Shown here piece by piece: positions 8,889 to 18,056 of a stretch of DNA of 64,000 bases. The stretch lies in the NCBI RefSeq assembly GCF_003119115.1, contig NZ_CP022364.1:2618001-2682000 (forward strand). The letters run 5' to 3'. Positions within the stretch are counted from its first letter, which is position 1. Every line of letters begins with the position of its first letter. A model generated the notes under the pieces. That model was not told the origin of the DNA. It ran no database searches and worked only from the letters and a program-made list of their open reading frames with translations. This DNA comes from Azospirillum sp. TSH58. GTDB taxonomy: Bacteria > Pseudomonadota > Alphaproteobacteria > Azospirillales > Azospirillaceae. The translations under genes and the position numbers were made by a program.

Positions 8889-10430
8889 TCAGGCCGCCTC
8901 CGCCCCGGCCTTGGCGGCGTCGGCGGCGGAGCGCAGGGGAAGCTCCTTCAGGAACAGGGTCAGCACGAAGGACACCACCGCCAGCCCGGCGGCCAGCAGG
9001 AACAGCGTCGAGAAACCATGCTCGAACACCGACTGGGCGGCGGAACGGGCGCCGGGGGCCAGATTGGACAGGGCGGCGGGGCCGCGCTCCATCACCTCGC
9101 GCCCGCTGATGCCGGGCAGGCCGGCGGCGTTCAGCCGGGCCTCGACGTCGGCGGCGAAGACCGCGCCGAACACCGCCACCCCGACCGACCCGCCGAGCGA
9201 GCGGAAGAAGCCGACCGACGCCGTGGCCGCGCCCAGGTCGCGCCGCTCCACCGCGTTCTGCACGGCGACCGTCATCACCGGCATGACCAGCCCCAGCCCG
9301 ATGCCCAGCGGAACCAGGATCAGCGTGGACCACAGCCCGCTCTCCGACACCGTCGGCGACAGGCCGAGCGCCAGATACATCACCGCCGCCAGCGCCAGCC
9401 CGGCCAGCGGGAAGACCTTGTAGCGGCCGGACTTGGAGATCAGCCGCCCGCCGCCCCCGGCGCCCAGCACCATGCCGAGCACCATCGGCAGCAGCAGGAA
9501 GCCCGACGTCGTGGCGCTGGTCCCGGCGACGAGCTGCGAACGCAGGGGCAGGTAGACGATGCCGGCGAACAGCACCATGGCCGACACCGCCACCACCGGA
9601 TTGGCGACCGCCACCACCGGTTCCCGGAACAGGTGCAGCGGCAGGATCGGCTCCTCCACCCGCCGCTCGTGCCACAGGAAGACCCCGAGCATCATGAGGC
9701 CCAGGACGCACAGGCCGAGGATCGTCGGCGAGGTCCAGGGCAGGGCGACCCCGGCGCGCGACACCACGAACAGCAGCGAGGTCACCGTGCCCATCAGCAG
9801 CGCCGCGCCCAGATAGTCGATGGTCGGCTTCGCCCGCCCCGCCGGCAGGCGGTCGAGCGCCCGGCTGGTCATCAGCAGCGCCGCCGCCCCCAGCGGCAGG
9901 TTGATGAGAAAGATCCAATGCCAGCTCAGCCGTTCCGTGAAGACGCCGCCCAGCAGCGGCCCGGCCACGCTGGACAGGGCGAAGATGCCGCCGATGTAGC
10001 CCTGGTAGCGCCCGCGCTCGCGCGGGGCCACCACGTCGCCGATGATGGTGAAGGCCAGCGCCATCAGGCCGCCGCCGCCCAGCCCCTGGATGCCGCGGAA
10101 CAGGATGAGCTGCCCCATGCTCTGCGCCAGCGCGCACAGCACCGACCCGACCAGGAACAGGAAGATCGCCACCTGCAGCACCCGCTTGCGCCCGTAGAGG
10201 TCGCTCAGCTTGCCGTAGATCGGCGTGGTGGAGGTCGAGGCCAGCAGATAGGCGGTGACCACCCAGGGCAGGTTTTCCAGGCTTCCCAGGTCGTGGGCCA
10301 TGGTCGGCAGGGCCGTGGCGACGATGGTCTGGTCCATCGCCGCCATCAGCATCGCGAGCGCCACCCCGCTGAACACCCGCATGATCTCGCGGTGGGTGAA
10401 GACGGCGTGGTCGTTGGAGGCGTCGGTCAT
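8889..10430 (-). CDS. MFS drug exporter, DHA2 (14-TM) family
   Basis: A 513-residue major facilitator with about 14 hydrophobic segments. Motif A-type loop GKLSDLYGRKRV (between helices 2 and 3), motif D1 AMDQTIVATALPTMAHDL near the start, and motif C GGVFTERLSWHWIFLINLPLG after helix 5 are the marks of EmrB/QacA proton-driven exporters. It should sit in the inner membrane and export toxic compounds; no EmrA membrane-fusion partner is adjacent, so it may work alone or with an unlinked partner. It is divergent from the ABC transporter pair (128 nt gap), with no TetR or MarR regulator next to it. Confidence 0.9.
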   Translation of the reverse strand: MTDASNDHAVFTHREIMRVFSGVALAMLMAAMDQTIVATALPTMAHDLGSLENLPWVVTAYLLASTSTTPIYGKLSDLYGRKRVLQVAIFLFLVGSVLCALAQSMGQLILFRGIQGLGGGGLMALAFTIIGDVVAPRERGRYQGYIGGIFALSSVAGPLLGGVFTERLSWHWIFLINLPLGAAALLMTSRALDRLPAGRAKPTIDYLGAALLMGTVTSLLFVVSRAGVALPWTSPTILGLCVLGLMMLGVFLWHERRVEEPILPLHLFREPVVAVANPVVAVSAMVLFAGIVYLPLRSQLVAGTSATTSGFLLLPMVLGMVLGAGGGGRLISKSGRYKVFPLAGLALAAVMYLALGLSPTVSESGLWSTLILVPLGIGLGLVMPVMTVAVQNAVERRDLGAATASVGFFRSLGGSVGVAVFGAVFAADVEARLNAAGLPGISGREVMERGPAALSNLAPGARSAAQSVFEHGFSTLFLLAAGLAVVSFVLTLFLKELPLRSAADAAKAGAEAA

Positions 10431-10558
10431 GGTCTCGGTTCAGGCCGGAATGAACGGTGGGGCGTACCATAGCCCCCGAGACGTTCCGCGCAAGGACTCC
10501 GCCATGAATGGCTGCTAATCTCCCCGCCCATCTTCCGGAATAGTCGCCGTAACCCGCC

Positions 10559-11164
10559 ATGCTGAGCGTGCGCAACCTGTCCACGACCGTGCTGAAGCCC
10601 GCCAGTTTCCAACTGGAGGCCGGCGAGTGCGTCGCCGTGCAGGGGAAATCCGGATCGGGGAAATCCGTGCTTCTGCGCGCCCTGGCCGACCTCGATCCGT
10701 CGACCGGGGAGGTGCGGCTGAACGGTGAGCTGCGGGAGGACATGCCCGCGCCGCTCTGGCGCCGCCGGGTGACCTATGTGGCCGCCGAGTCGGGCTGGTG
10801 GGAGGATCGGGTGGGCGCCCACTTCGCGCGGCCGGACCGCGCCGCCGCGCTCGCCGGGGCGCTGGGCCTGCCGGGCGAGGTGATGGACTGGCCGGTCGCC
10901 CGCCTGTCCACGGGGGAGCGGCAACGGCTGGCGCTGGTCCGCGCGCTGGTCCAGGGGCCGGAGGTGCTTCTGCTCGACGAGCCGACCGGCCCGCTGGACG
11001 CCGAGGCGACGGGGCGGGTGGAGGCGCTGCTGCGCGGCGAGCTGGCCCGCGGGGCCGGGGTGCTGATCGTCACCCACGCGCCGGAACAGGCCGCCCGGCT
11101 GGCCCATCGGCATCTGCACGTCGCAGATGGCGTGGTGGCGGACGGCGTGGTGACGGAAGGGTAG
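10559..11164 (+). CDS. ABC transporter ATP-binding protein, FetA (YbbL)-like
   Basis: A compact 201-residue ABC ATPase. Walker A is GKSGSGKS (about residues 30-37), the signature is LSTGERQRLAL (about 119), Walker B is VLLLDEPTGPLD (about 138) and the switch His is in VTHAPEQ. The short length, the reduced helical domain (WEDRVGAHF region) and the cognate permease starting 5 nt after the stop match the FetAB iron exporter family of Escherichia coli, which lowers cytosolic iron under oxidative stress. Iron as substrate is by family only; no metal-binding signature can be read here. No clear ribosome site precedes ATG 10559. Confidence 0.8.
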   Translation: MLSVRNLSTTVLKPASFQLEAGECVAVQGKSGSGKSVLLRALADLDPSTGEVRLNGELREDMPAPLWRRRVTYVAAESGWWEDRVGAHFARPDRAAALAGALGLPGEVMDWPVARLSTGERQRLALVRALVQGPEVLLLDEPTGPLDAEATGRVEALLRGELARGAGVLIVTHAPEQAARLAHRHLHVADGVVADGVVTEG

Positions 11165-11168
11165 GACG

Positions 11169-11966
11169 ATGCTGGTATCCCTGCACTACACCGACCTCGC
11201 CGTGGCGGGGCTGCTCCTGCTGGTCAACGGCGGCCTGTCCATGGCGCTGGACCTGGGTCTGGCGCGGCCGTTGCTGGTGGCGGCGCTGCGGATGGTGGTC
11301 CAGCTGTCGCTGGTCGGGCTGGTGCTGACCCGGCTGTTCGCGCTGGAGTCGCCCTGGCTGACCCTGGGGGCGGCGCTGGTCATGCTGCTGTTCGCCGGCC
11401 AGGAGACGATGGCCCGGCAGGAGCGGCGGCTGTCCGGCTGGTGGTCCTACGGCATCGGCACCGGCGCGATGGGGACGGCGGCGGGGATCGTCCTGCTGCT
11501 GGGCCTGTCCACCGCGGTGCGGCCCGATCCGTGGTGGGACGCGCGCTACGCCATTCCGATGCTCGGCATGGTTCTGGGCAACGCGATGAGCGGGGTGGGG
11601 CTGGCCCTCCACACGCTGACCGCGACGGCGGCGCGGGAACGGTCCGCGATCGAGGCGCAGCTCGCGCTCGGCCGCTCCCGCTGGACGGCGCTGCGGCCCA
11701 TTCTGCGCCACGCGCTGCGCACCGCGCTGATGCCGACGATCAACAGCATGGCGGCCATGGGGGTGGTGGCCCTGCCCGGGATGATGACCGGCCAGATCCT
11801 CTCCGGCGTCGATCCGGGAGAGGCGGTGAAGTACCAGATCCTGATCATGTTCCTGATCTCCGGCGCCACCGGGCTCGGCGTGCTGGCGGCGTCGCTGGCG
11901 ACGGTGCGGCGGCTCAGCGACCGGCGGCACCGGCTGCGGCTCGACCGGCTGGTGCGGCGTCGCTGA
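11169..11966 (+). CDS. ABC transporter permease, FetB (YbbM) family
   Basis: A 265-residue membrane protein with about six to seven hydrophobic helices, the membrane half of the pair with the preceding ATPase. The family-typical central stretch is GMVLGNAMSGVGLAL followed by ERSAIEAQLALGRSRW (coupling helix region) and ALMPTINSMAAMGVVALPGMMTGQILSG, all characteristic of UPF0014/FetB. Only 4 nt separate it from the ATPase stop, so the two are co-translated. Predicted function is export of iron or another metal; substrate not proven by sequence. Confidence 0.85.
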   Translation: MLVSLHYTDLAVAGLLLLVNGGLSMALDLGLARPLLVAALRMVVQLSLVGLVLTRLFALESPWLTLGAALVMLLFAGQETMARQERRLSGWWSYGIGTGAMGTAAGIVLLLGLSTAVRPDPWWDARYAIPMLGMVLGNAMSGVGLALHTLTATAARERSAIEAQLALGRSRWTALRPILRHALRTALMPTINSMAAMGVVALPGMMTGQILSGVDPGEAVKYQILIMFLISGATGLGVLAASLATVRRLSDRRHRLRLDRLVRRR

Positions 11967-12040
11967 GCGGAAGGAACCCGGACGGTCTCCCCGCCGTTGA
12001 ACCCGTTTGGCATCCACCAACGGCGGCGGGGGAGCGGGTC

Positions 12041-12253
12041 ATGGCGCACATCGTGGAAATCCGGAACGGCGCGATCGTCGGCAACGACGAGCCCACCGAT
12101 GAGTATCTCCCCGTCGGAACCCACATCGCCCAGGCCGACGGCTTCTATCTCAGCTTCGGCATGGATGTGGAAGGCCCCTACGCCCGCAACGACGCCGAGG
12201 AGCGGCTGAACCACCTGAAGCGCGCCACCCAGGCCGATCTGGAGCGTCCCTAG
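12041..12253 (+). CDS. Small conserved-looking hypothetical protein (70 aa)
   Basis: A 70-residue acidic soluble protein beginning MAHIVEIRNGAIVGND. ATG 12041 is preceded by a strong GGGGGA at 12028-12033. There is no signal peptide, membrane segment or recognised motif. It lies 74 nt after the fetB-like gene on the same strand and ends at a good hairpin (12259-12280), so it may be the last gene of that operon. Function not recognised. Confidence 0.6.
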   Translation: MAHIVEIRNGAIVGNDEPTDEYLPVGTHIAQADGFYLSFGMDVEGPYARNDAEERLNHLKRATQADLERP

Positions 12254-12258
12254 CCTCT

Positions 12259-12280
12259 AAAGCGAACTTCCGTTCGCTTT
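12259..12280 (+). terminator. Hairpin terminator after the small gene
   Basis: AAAGCGAAC (12259-12267) pairs with GTTCGCTTT (12272-12280) around TTCC. The right arm ends in three T's. It begins 5 nt after the stop codon. Confidence 0.65.
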
Positions 12281-12311
12281 CGATCCACATCGCCTCATTC
12301 GCCGGCTCTCA

Positions 12312-12390
12312 GCGGATGCCGATGGCATCCGCCTGCCGCCAGCGGGAACGATGGTCCCGCGAGAGGCAGGCTTCGGCCGCATGTGCGGCC
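12312..12390. repeat. Cluster of three short perfect or near-perfect hairpins
   Basis: Between two convergent genes: GCGGATGCC/GGCATCCGC (12312-12332), GCGGGA/TCCCGC (12342-12360) and GGCCGC/GCGGCC (12375-12390). Together with the terminators at 12259 and 12439 this makes five stem-loops in 200 nt. No protein-coding frame fits. They may be terminators and remnants of repeated palindromes. Confidence 0.55.
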
Positions 12391-12438
12391 AGGAGCGCCG
12401 TGGCCACATGTGCAGGCGGGACTGCCGTCGCGGTCCAA

Positions 12439-12456
12439 AGCGGATTGCGATCCGCT
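12439..12456 (-). terminator. Terminator of the hybrid kinase gene
   Basis: On the minus strand AGCGGAT (complement of 12450-12456) and ATCCGCT (complement of 12439-12445) form a 7-bp stem with a 4-nt loop directly abutting the stop codon at 12457-12459, followed by TTT within the next bases. Confidence 0.5.
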
Positions 12457-15003
12457 CTAGGTCGGCTCCGTCTCGGCGTCGCGGTGTTCCAGGCTGGCGC
12501 GCACGGTGCGGCGCAAGTCGTCGGGCTGGATGGGCTTGTGCAGCAGGGCGCATTGCGCGCCGACGGCCTCGCGCAGCCGGTCGGACGAGGTGTCGCCGGT
12601 CAGCAGCACCCCCGGCAGGTCGGAACCGAAGCGGCGGCGCAGCGTGTCCATCAGCATCAGCCCGGTGTCGCCGTCCGGCAGGCGGTAGTCGGTCAGCACG
12701 AGGTCGGGCACCAGCGTGCCGTCCACCAGCTCCAGCGCCTCCGCCACCGAGCCGGCCTCCGTCACGCGGTAGCCCCAGCCGTCCAGCATCAGGGCCAGCG
12801 CCATGCGGATCACCGCGTCGTCCTCGACCAGAAGGACGGAGGCGTCGCCGTCCGCCTCGCCGCTTGCCGAAGCGGAGTCCTCCGGGGAGTCGCCGCAGTG
12901 CCGCTGGTCGAGAATGGCCCCCTGCGGCAGGGTGACGGCGAAGCAGGACCCCTTGCCCGGCGACGAGGTCACCTCGATGGTGCCGCCCAGCATGTGGACG
13001 AGGCGCCGCGCGATGCTGAGCCCCATGCCCAGCCCCTCCCGCCGGTCGCGGGCGGCGTTGCCGATCTGGTAGAAGTCCTGGAAGATCCGGTCGATCTGGT
13101 TCTCCGGAATGCCGATGCCGGTGTCCCATACCTCGAACCGCAGGGCGCCGCCGCGCCGCCGCGCGCCGAACAGCACCCGGCCCTGCCGCGTGTAGCGGAT
13201 GGCGTTGGTCAGCAGGTTGCGCAGCACCCGCTCCAGCAGCCCGCCGTCGGTGCAGGCGCCCAGCCGCACCGGCACGGTGCGCAGCGTCAGCCCGGAGGAG
13301 GCGGCGACCGCCCGGAACTCCCCGTGCAGCCGCTCCATGATCGACCCCACCTCGACCGGGGCGCTGTGGGGGGTGACGAGACCGGCCTCCAGCTTGGAAA
13401 TGTCCAGCAGGCAGTCGAGCAGCCCGCCGAGCGAGGCCACCGTGTCGCGGAGCTGGGTGGCGATGCGCCGCGCGTCCTCCGGGATCGGCTCCTTCAGCAG
13501 CAGCCCGGACAGCAGGGTCAGGGCCTGGGCCGGCTGGCGCAGGTCGTGGCTGGCCGCCGCCATGAAACGCTCCTTGGCGTCCAGCGCCACGTTCAGGTCG
13601 CGCTCCATCGACTTGATGGCGGAGATGTCGGTGACGCTGGACACCACCGCCTCGGGCCGTCCGTCCGCGCCCGGCACCGGATGGCTGGAGACGCGCAGCC
13701 AGCGGGTGGGGGCCGCCGCCTCGTCGCCCTCGGCGATGCCGACGATCTGCTCGACCACCGGCTTCCCGCTGTCCACCGCCTTGGCGGTGGGCGGCAGCCC
13801 GGTCAGCCGGGTGCCGTCGGCGCCGATGAAGCGCCGCCGGGCCGCGCGGCCCGTCCGGTCTCCCGGCTTGCGGCTCTCGAAGGGGCGGGCAAGGGGATCG
13901 AGCAGCACGCCCGCCGGGCCCGCCATCAGCCGTTCCGCCATGGCGTTGGCGACCATCACCGTGCCGTCGCCCGAGCGCATGACCAGCCCTTCGGACAGGG
14001 ATTGGACCAGCGTGCGGTGCCGCCGCTCGCTCTCCGCCAGCGCCTGTTCCGCGGCGCGGCGGGCGGTCACGTCGCGGAAGGCCACCACCGCCCCGGTGAT
14101 CGCCCCGTTCTGGTGGATCGGGGAGACGGTCAGCTCCGCCACGAAATCGTCGGCGCCCTGGCGGCGCAGGCGCCCGTCGGTCACCTGCCGGACCAGCCCG
14201 TCGGCCAGCGACAGCGTCAGGGCGCGCCTTCCTTCTTCCTCCGCGTCGCCGCCGACCAGCGCCGTGAAGGAGCGGCCGACCAGCTCGCTGGCGCCGAAGC
14301 CGGTCATCGACTGGGCCGCGGCGTTCACGAAGGTGACGGCGCCGCGCGCATCCAGGCCGCAGATGCCGTCGGCCACCGCCTGAAGGATGTGATGGTAGGC
14401 GGCCCGGGTGCGCTCGGCCTCGTCGCGGGCGTCCTGAAGCTCGCTGACCCAGGCGTTGCGCTCCGTCACGTCGGTGATGGTCAGCAGGACGTCGCCCTTG
14501 TCGACACCGTCCGGTCCGGCCTCCAGCTCGACGACCCGGGCGTCGGTCAGCCCGTCGATGGCGCTGTGGGCGCCGACGAAGGCGTATTCCTGGCGCGTCC
14601 ATTGCCCGGAATCGCGCAGCCGGGCCAGCGCCGTGAACAGGCGCCCATGGTCCAGCGACTCCACCATCAGGGTCAGCGGGCGGCCCTTCAGCCGGCGCAA
14701 CGGCAGGCCGAACTGCCGCTCCGCGGCGACGTTGGCCTCGCAGATGATGCCCGCGGCATTGACGGTGAAGCAGGCCAGCGGCACCGACTGGAACAGCTGG
14801 AGATACTGGATGCGCGAGGCTTCCAGCGCCTGCTGTGCGGTGCGCAGCTCCTCGTTCTGGATCTCCAGCTCGGCCTGATGCACGTACAGTTCGTGCAGGA
14901 CTTCCTTGAGCGTGGTCGCCGAGACCTCCGCCCCTTCGAAGCCGCCCGAGTTGAGAGCCTGTTCCGCGCGCTTGCGAAGCCGTTCGTTGCGGAAGCCGTT
15001 CAC
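12457..15003 (-). CDS. PAS-domain hybrid sensor histidine kinase/response regulator
   Basis: An 848-residue soluble sensor kinase. In order: a coiled coil (VHQAELEIQNEELRTAQQAL), three PAS domains (about 60-180, 200-320, 330-455), the HisKA domain with phospho-acceptor His in ASHDLRQPAQAL, a HATPase domain (NLLTNAIRYT, DTGIGIP, GLGMGLSIA) and a C-terminal receiver (acceptor Asp in LVLTDYRLPDG, Lys in LLHKPI). No membrane segment is present, so it is cytosolic. The GTG start at 15003 overlaps the stop of the CheB-CheR fusion by 4 nt (GTGA), indicating translational coupling; the frame is open 68 codons upstream but that part overlaps the fusion gene. It probably feeds phosphate through its own receiver to an unlinked Hpt or regulator. 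Confidence 0.9.
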   Translation of the reverse strand: MNGFRNERLRKRAEQALNSGGFEGAEVSATTLKEVLHELYVHQAELEIQNEELRTAQQALEASRIQYLQLFQSVPLACFTVNAAGIICEANVAAERQFGLPLRRLKGRPLTLMVESLDHGRLFTALARLRDSGQWTRQEYAFVGAHSAIDGLTDARVVELEAGPDGVDKGDVLLTITDVTERNAWVSELQDARDEAERTRAAYHHILQAVADGICGLDARGAVTFVNAAAQSMTGFGASELVGRSFTALVGGDAEEEGRRALTLSLADGLVRQVTDGRLRRQGADDFVAELTVSPIHQNGAITGAVVAFRDVTARRAAEQALAESERRHRTLVQSLSEGLVMRSGDGTVMVANAMAERLMAGPAGVLLDPLARPFESRKPGDRTGRAARRRFIGADGTRLTGLPPTAKAVDSGKPVVEQIVGIAEGDEAAAPTRWLRVSSHPVPGADGRPEAVVSSVTDISAIKSMERDLNVALDAKERFMAAASHDLRQPAQALTLLSGLLLKEPIPEDARRIATQLRDTVASLGGLLDCLLDISKLEAGLVTPHSAPVEVGSIMERLHGEFRAVAASSGLTLRTVPVRLGACTDGGLLERVLRNLLTNAIRYTRQGRVLFGARRRGGALRFEVWDTGIGIPENQIDRIFQDFYQIGNAARDRREGLGMGLSIARRLVHMLGGTIEVTSSPGKGSCFAVTLPQGAILDQRHCGDSPEDSASASGEADGDASVLLVEDDAVIRMALALMLDGWGYRVTEAGSVAEALELVDGTLVPDLVLTDYRLPDGDTGLMLMDTLRRRFGSDLPGVLLTGDTSSDRLREAVGAQCALLHKPIQPDDLRRTVRASLEHRDAETEPT

Positions 15004-18000
15004 GCCGCGCCCCCGGCCACCGTGTCCTTTGTGTCCTTGTCGGGGAGCGCGCCCTGCCGGCGCTGGCCGTTCCGCCGTCCGCTCGCGCGCAGTTCCATCA
15101 GCTTGCGGTTGGTGATGTCGATGTGGCTGACCACCGCTCCCCCTGACAATCCGGCCAGACGGCAGGCGTGCATCATGAACCAGCGCTCCTCCTTGTCCGA
15201 ATGACAAGGGTATTCGATGGTGAACTGCTCGATGTCGCCGGACAGGATCCGGCGCAGCCCGTCGTTCACGGCACGGGCGATGTCCTCGCCTTCGGTTCCT
15301 TCCTCGGCGTTGCAGACATCAAGATAATTGGTCCCCGGACCACAACGTTCCAGCGCCTGGGCGCCGTTCTTCTCGCCGAACGTGCGCCAGGCGTGGTTGA
15401 CCATGGTGATGGCGCCGTCGGAATCGATCACCGCCACATGCTCCGGCAGGCTGTCCAGCACCGTCTGGAGCCGGTGCTCCGCCGCCTTGGCAGCGGTGAC
15501 GTCCACGAAGGTGACGACCACCCCGGCCACCTGGTTCTTCTCGGTCAGATAGGGGAGGATCCGCGTCTGAAGCCAGCGGTCGCCGCGCACCGGGACGTGA
15601 CGCTCAACCGGGGTGTGGTCGTGGAAGACCCGCTCGATGTCCTTGAGGAAATCCGGGTAGTCGATGTTGGTGGACAGGTGCGAGATCGACCGCCCGACGT
15701 CGCGCGGGATGATGTTGATGAAGCGCGCCGCCGCCGGGGTGAAGCGCCGGATCACCATGCCGCTGTCCAGGAAGACCGTGCCGATCTCGGTCGAGCGCAG
15801 CAGGTTGTCCAGGTCGTTGGTGACCTCCGTCAGCTCCTCCACCTTCGCCTGGTACTCGGCGTTGACGGAATACAGCTCCTCGTTGACGGATTGCAGCTCC
15901 TCGTTGGTGCTCTGCAATTCCTCGTTGGAGGCGAGAAGCTCCTCGTTGGTCGCCTGCAGTTCCTCGTTGGCGGTCTCCAGCTCCTCGATGGTGGCCTGGA
16001 GGTTCTCGCCGCGCGACACCAGCTCCTGCTCCAGCCCGCGGATGCGTTCCGCGGTGTCGGTGTCGAAGTCGAAGTCGCTGTCCGGCAGGGCCAGCGCCGG
16101 GGCGCTGGGGTCGAGCACGATCAGCGCGAAGCGCCGGCCGGTCTTGCGCGCGACGAAGGGCTTCACGCGCAGGCTGACGGCGGGCAGCCCCTCGCGGTCC
16201 TTCACCGGGATGTTGGACAGGGCGAACTCCTCGCCGGAGCGGAAGGCCCGCGTCAGCGCGGTCCCCACCACCATGGAGACCGAGGAGGGCAGCAGCTTCA
16301 GCGCGTTCAGCGTGGCCTCGCCCGGCGGCACCTTCAGGATGGACGACGCCTCGCCGAACACATGCATGATGTTCATCTGCTCGTTGACCAGCAGGCTGGG
16401 CGGCACATAGGCCCGCATCAGGGTCGAGATCGCCTCGTCGATGGCGGCCCCTTCCTCCTGCGCCTGCGACAAGGTCTCGTCGCCGTGGCGGTGCACCGGG
16501 GCGGCGACGGTGGGAACGAGCAGCCGCGACAGCCGGTGGGACCCGGTGCGCAGGCTCTGGAACAGCTTGTTCCGGCTGTCCAGGACGTGGAACTCGGCCG
16601 ACAGGTCGCCCAGCGTCTCGCTGGTGCCGAGGAACAGGAAGCCGCTCTGCCGCAGTGCGTACTGGAACAGGCTGAGCACCTTCCGCTGAAGCGGCGAGTC
16701 CATGTAGATCAGCAGGTTCCGGCAGCTCACCAGATCGATCTTGGTGAAGGGCGGATCGCGCATGATGTTGTGGGCGGCGAAGACCACCATGCGGCGGATG
16801 TCGCGCGACACCAGATAATGGTCGCCGCGGGCGGTGAAGTAGCGGCTCAGCCGTTCGTGCGACACGTCCTCCGCGATGGAGCGCGGGTATTCGCCCAGGC
16901 TGGCGATCTCGATGCTGTCCTGGTCGATGTCGGTGGCGAAGATCTTGACGTCGAAGGACCGTCCCATCCGCTCCTGCGCCTCGGCGAAGAGGATGGCGAT
17001 GGAATAGGCCTCTTCGCCGGTGGCGCAGCCGCAGACCCAGACGCGCACCATGTCGGTGGGGCTGCGCTTGGCCAGCAGGGTGGGGATCACCCGGTCGGCA
17101 AGGGAGGCGAAGGCGCCCTCGTCGCGGAAGAATCGGGTGACGCCGATCAGCATCTCCTTGTAGAGGCTGACCGTTTCGGCGCTGTTGCGGCGGAGCAGGG
17201 CGGCGTAGTCGCTCATCGAGTCGAGGCCGGCGGTGTGCATCCGCCGTTCGATCCGGCGCAGCAGGGTCGCCAGCTTGTAATGCGAGAAATCCACCCCGGT
17301 GACCGAGCGGATGGCCGCCACGATCTGCGCCAGCGGATCGTTGTCGCGGTCCTGCGGGCGGGGCGGGGCGGGCAGGTTGCGCGACAGCACCCGGCCGGCG
17401 TGTTCGATCAGGCAGCCCGGCAGTTTGTCCGGCGTCTTCACGGCGTCCACCTGCCCGGTGGCGATCGCGCTGCGCGGCATGCCGTCGAACTGTGCCGATT
17501 CGGGGTCCTGCGCCGCGGCGAAGCCGCCCGCCGACTTGATCGCCAGCAGGCCGCGCGTGCCGTCCGACCCGGTGCCGGACAGCACCACCCCCAGCGCCCG
17601 CGGCCCCTGGTCCTTGGCGAGAGCGGTGAAGAAGATGTCGATGGGCAGGCTCATGCCCCCGGTCGTGTCCTTGGCGGTCAGGATCAGCCGCCCGTCCTCG
17701 ATGGACAGATGCTTGGCGGGGGGCAGCAGATAGACGGTGTTGCGCTCCACCGCCATGCCGTCGGCGGCCTGCACCACCGACATGGCGGTGTGCTTGGCCA
17801 GCAGATCGACCATCAGGCTCTTGTGGACCGGCGACAGGTGCTGGACCACCACATAGGCGAGGTCGCTCTCTCCCGGCACATTGTCGAAGAAGCGCTGGAG
17901 CGCTTCCAACCCGCCGGCCGACGCGCCGATGCCGACGATGCAGCAGACCCGATCCCGGCTTTCCGGGTAGGGGCCATAGACGGAAACCGTGTCCTCACCC

Positions 18001-18056
18001 TCGTCGGGTTGCGTGGGGGCGTCGGCGATGGGGTGATCGTTGTCTTCTGATTCCAC
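15000..18056 (-). CDS. CheB-CheR-PAS fusion (chemotaxis-type methylesterase/methyltransferase)
   Basis: A 1018-residue fusion. An N-terminal CheB methylesterase domain (about 35-220) shows the Ser in GIGASAGG, the His in VQHLSPVHKS and the Asp in LSGTGSDGT. A CheR SAM-dependent methyltransferase domain follows (about 245-500) with the SAM motif VWVCGCATGEEAYSIA. Next comes a long heptad-repeat coiled coil built on repeated NEELQ/TNEEL units (about 655-720), then two PAS domains. There is no receiver domain on CheB. Such fusions occur beside hybrid kinases in sensory systems outside chemotaxis; no MCP, CheA or CheW lies nearby. It shares a 4-nt overlap with the kinase gene downstream. The promoter should lie in the long spacer starting at 18057. 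Confidence 0.9.
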   Translation of the reverse strand: MESEDNDHPIADAPTQPDEGEDTVSVYGPYPESRDRVCCIVGIGASAGGLEALQRFFDNVPGESDLAYVVVQHLSPVHKSLMVDLLAKHTAMSVVQAADGMAVERNTVYLLPPAKHLSIEDGRLILTAKDTTGGMSLPIDIFFTALAKDQGPRALGVVLSGTGSDGTRGLLAIKSAGGFAAAQDPESAQFDGMPRSAIATGQVDAVKTPDKLPGCLIEHAGRVLSRNLPAPPRPQDRDNDPLAQIVAAIRSVTGVDFSHYKLATLLRRIERRMHTAGLDSMSDYAALLRRNSAETVSLYKEMLIGVTRFFRDEGAFASLADRVIPTLLAKRSPTDMVRVWVCGCATGEEAYSIAILFAEAQERMGRSFDVKIFATDIDQDSIEIASLGEYPRSIAEDVSHERLSRYFTARGDHYLVSRDIRRMVVFAAHNIMRDPPFTKIDLVSCRNLLIYMDSPLQRKVLSLFQYALRQSGFLFLGTSETLGDLSAEFHVLDSRNKLFQSLRTGSHRLSRLLVPTVAAPVHRHGDETLSQAQEEGAAIDEAISTLMRAYVPPSLLVNEQMNIMHVFGEASSILKVPPGEATLNALKLLPSSVSMVVGTALTRAFRSGEEFALSNIPVKDREGLPAVSLRVKPFVARKTGRRFALIVLDPSAPALALPDSDFDFDTDTAERIRGLEQELVSRGENLQATIEELETANEELQATNEELLASNEELQSTNEELQSVNEELYSVNAEYQAKVEELTEVTNDLDNLLRSTEIGTVFLDSGMVIRRFTPAAARFINIIPRDVGRSISHLSTNIDYPDFLKDIERVFHDHTPVERHVPVRGDRWLQTRILPYLTEKNQVAGVVVTFVDVTAAKAAEHRLQTVLDSLPEHVAVIDSDGAITMVNHAWRTFGEKNGAQALERCGPGTNYLDVCNAEEGTEGEDIARAVNDGLRRILSGDIEQFTIEYPCHSDKEERWFMMHACRLAGLSGGAVVSHIDITNRKLMELRASGRRNGQRRQGALPDKDTKDTVAGGAA

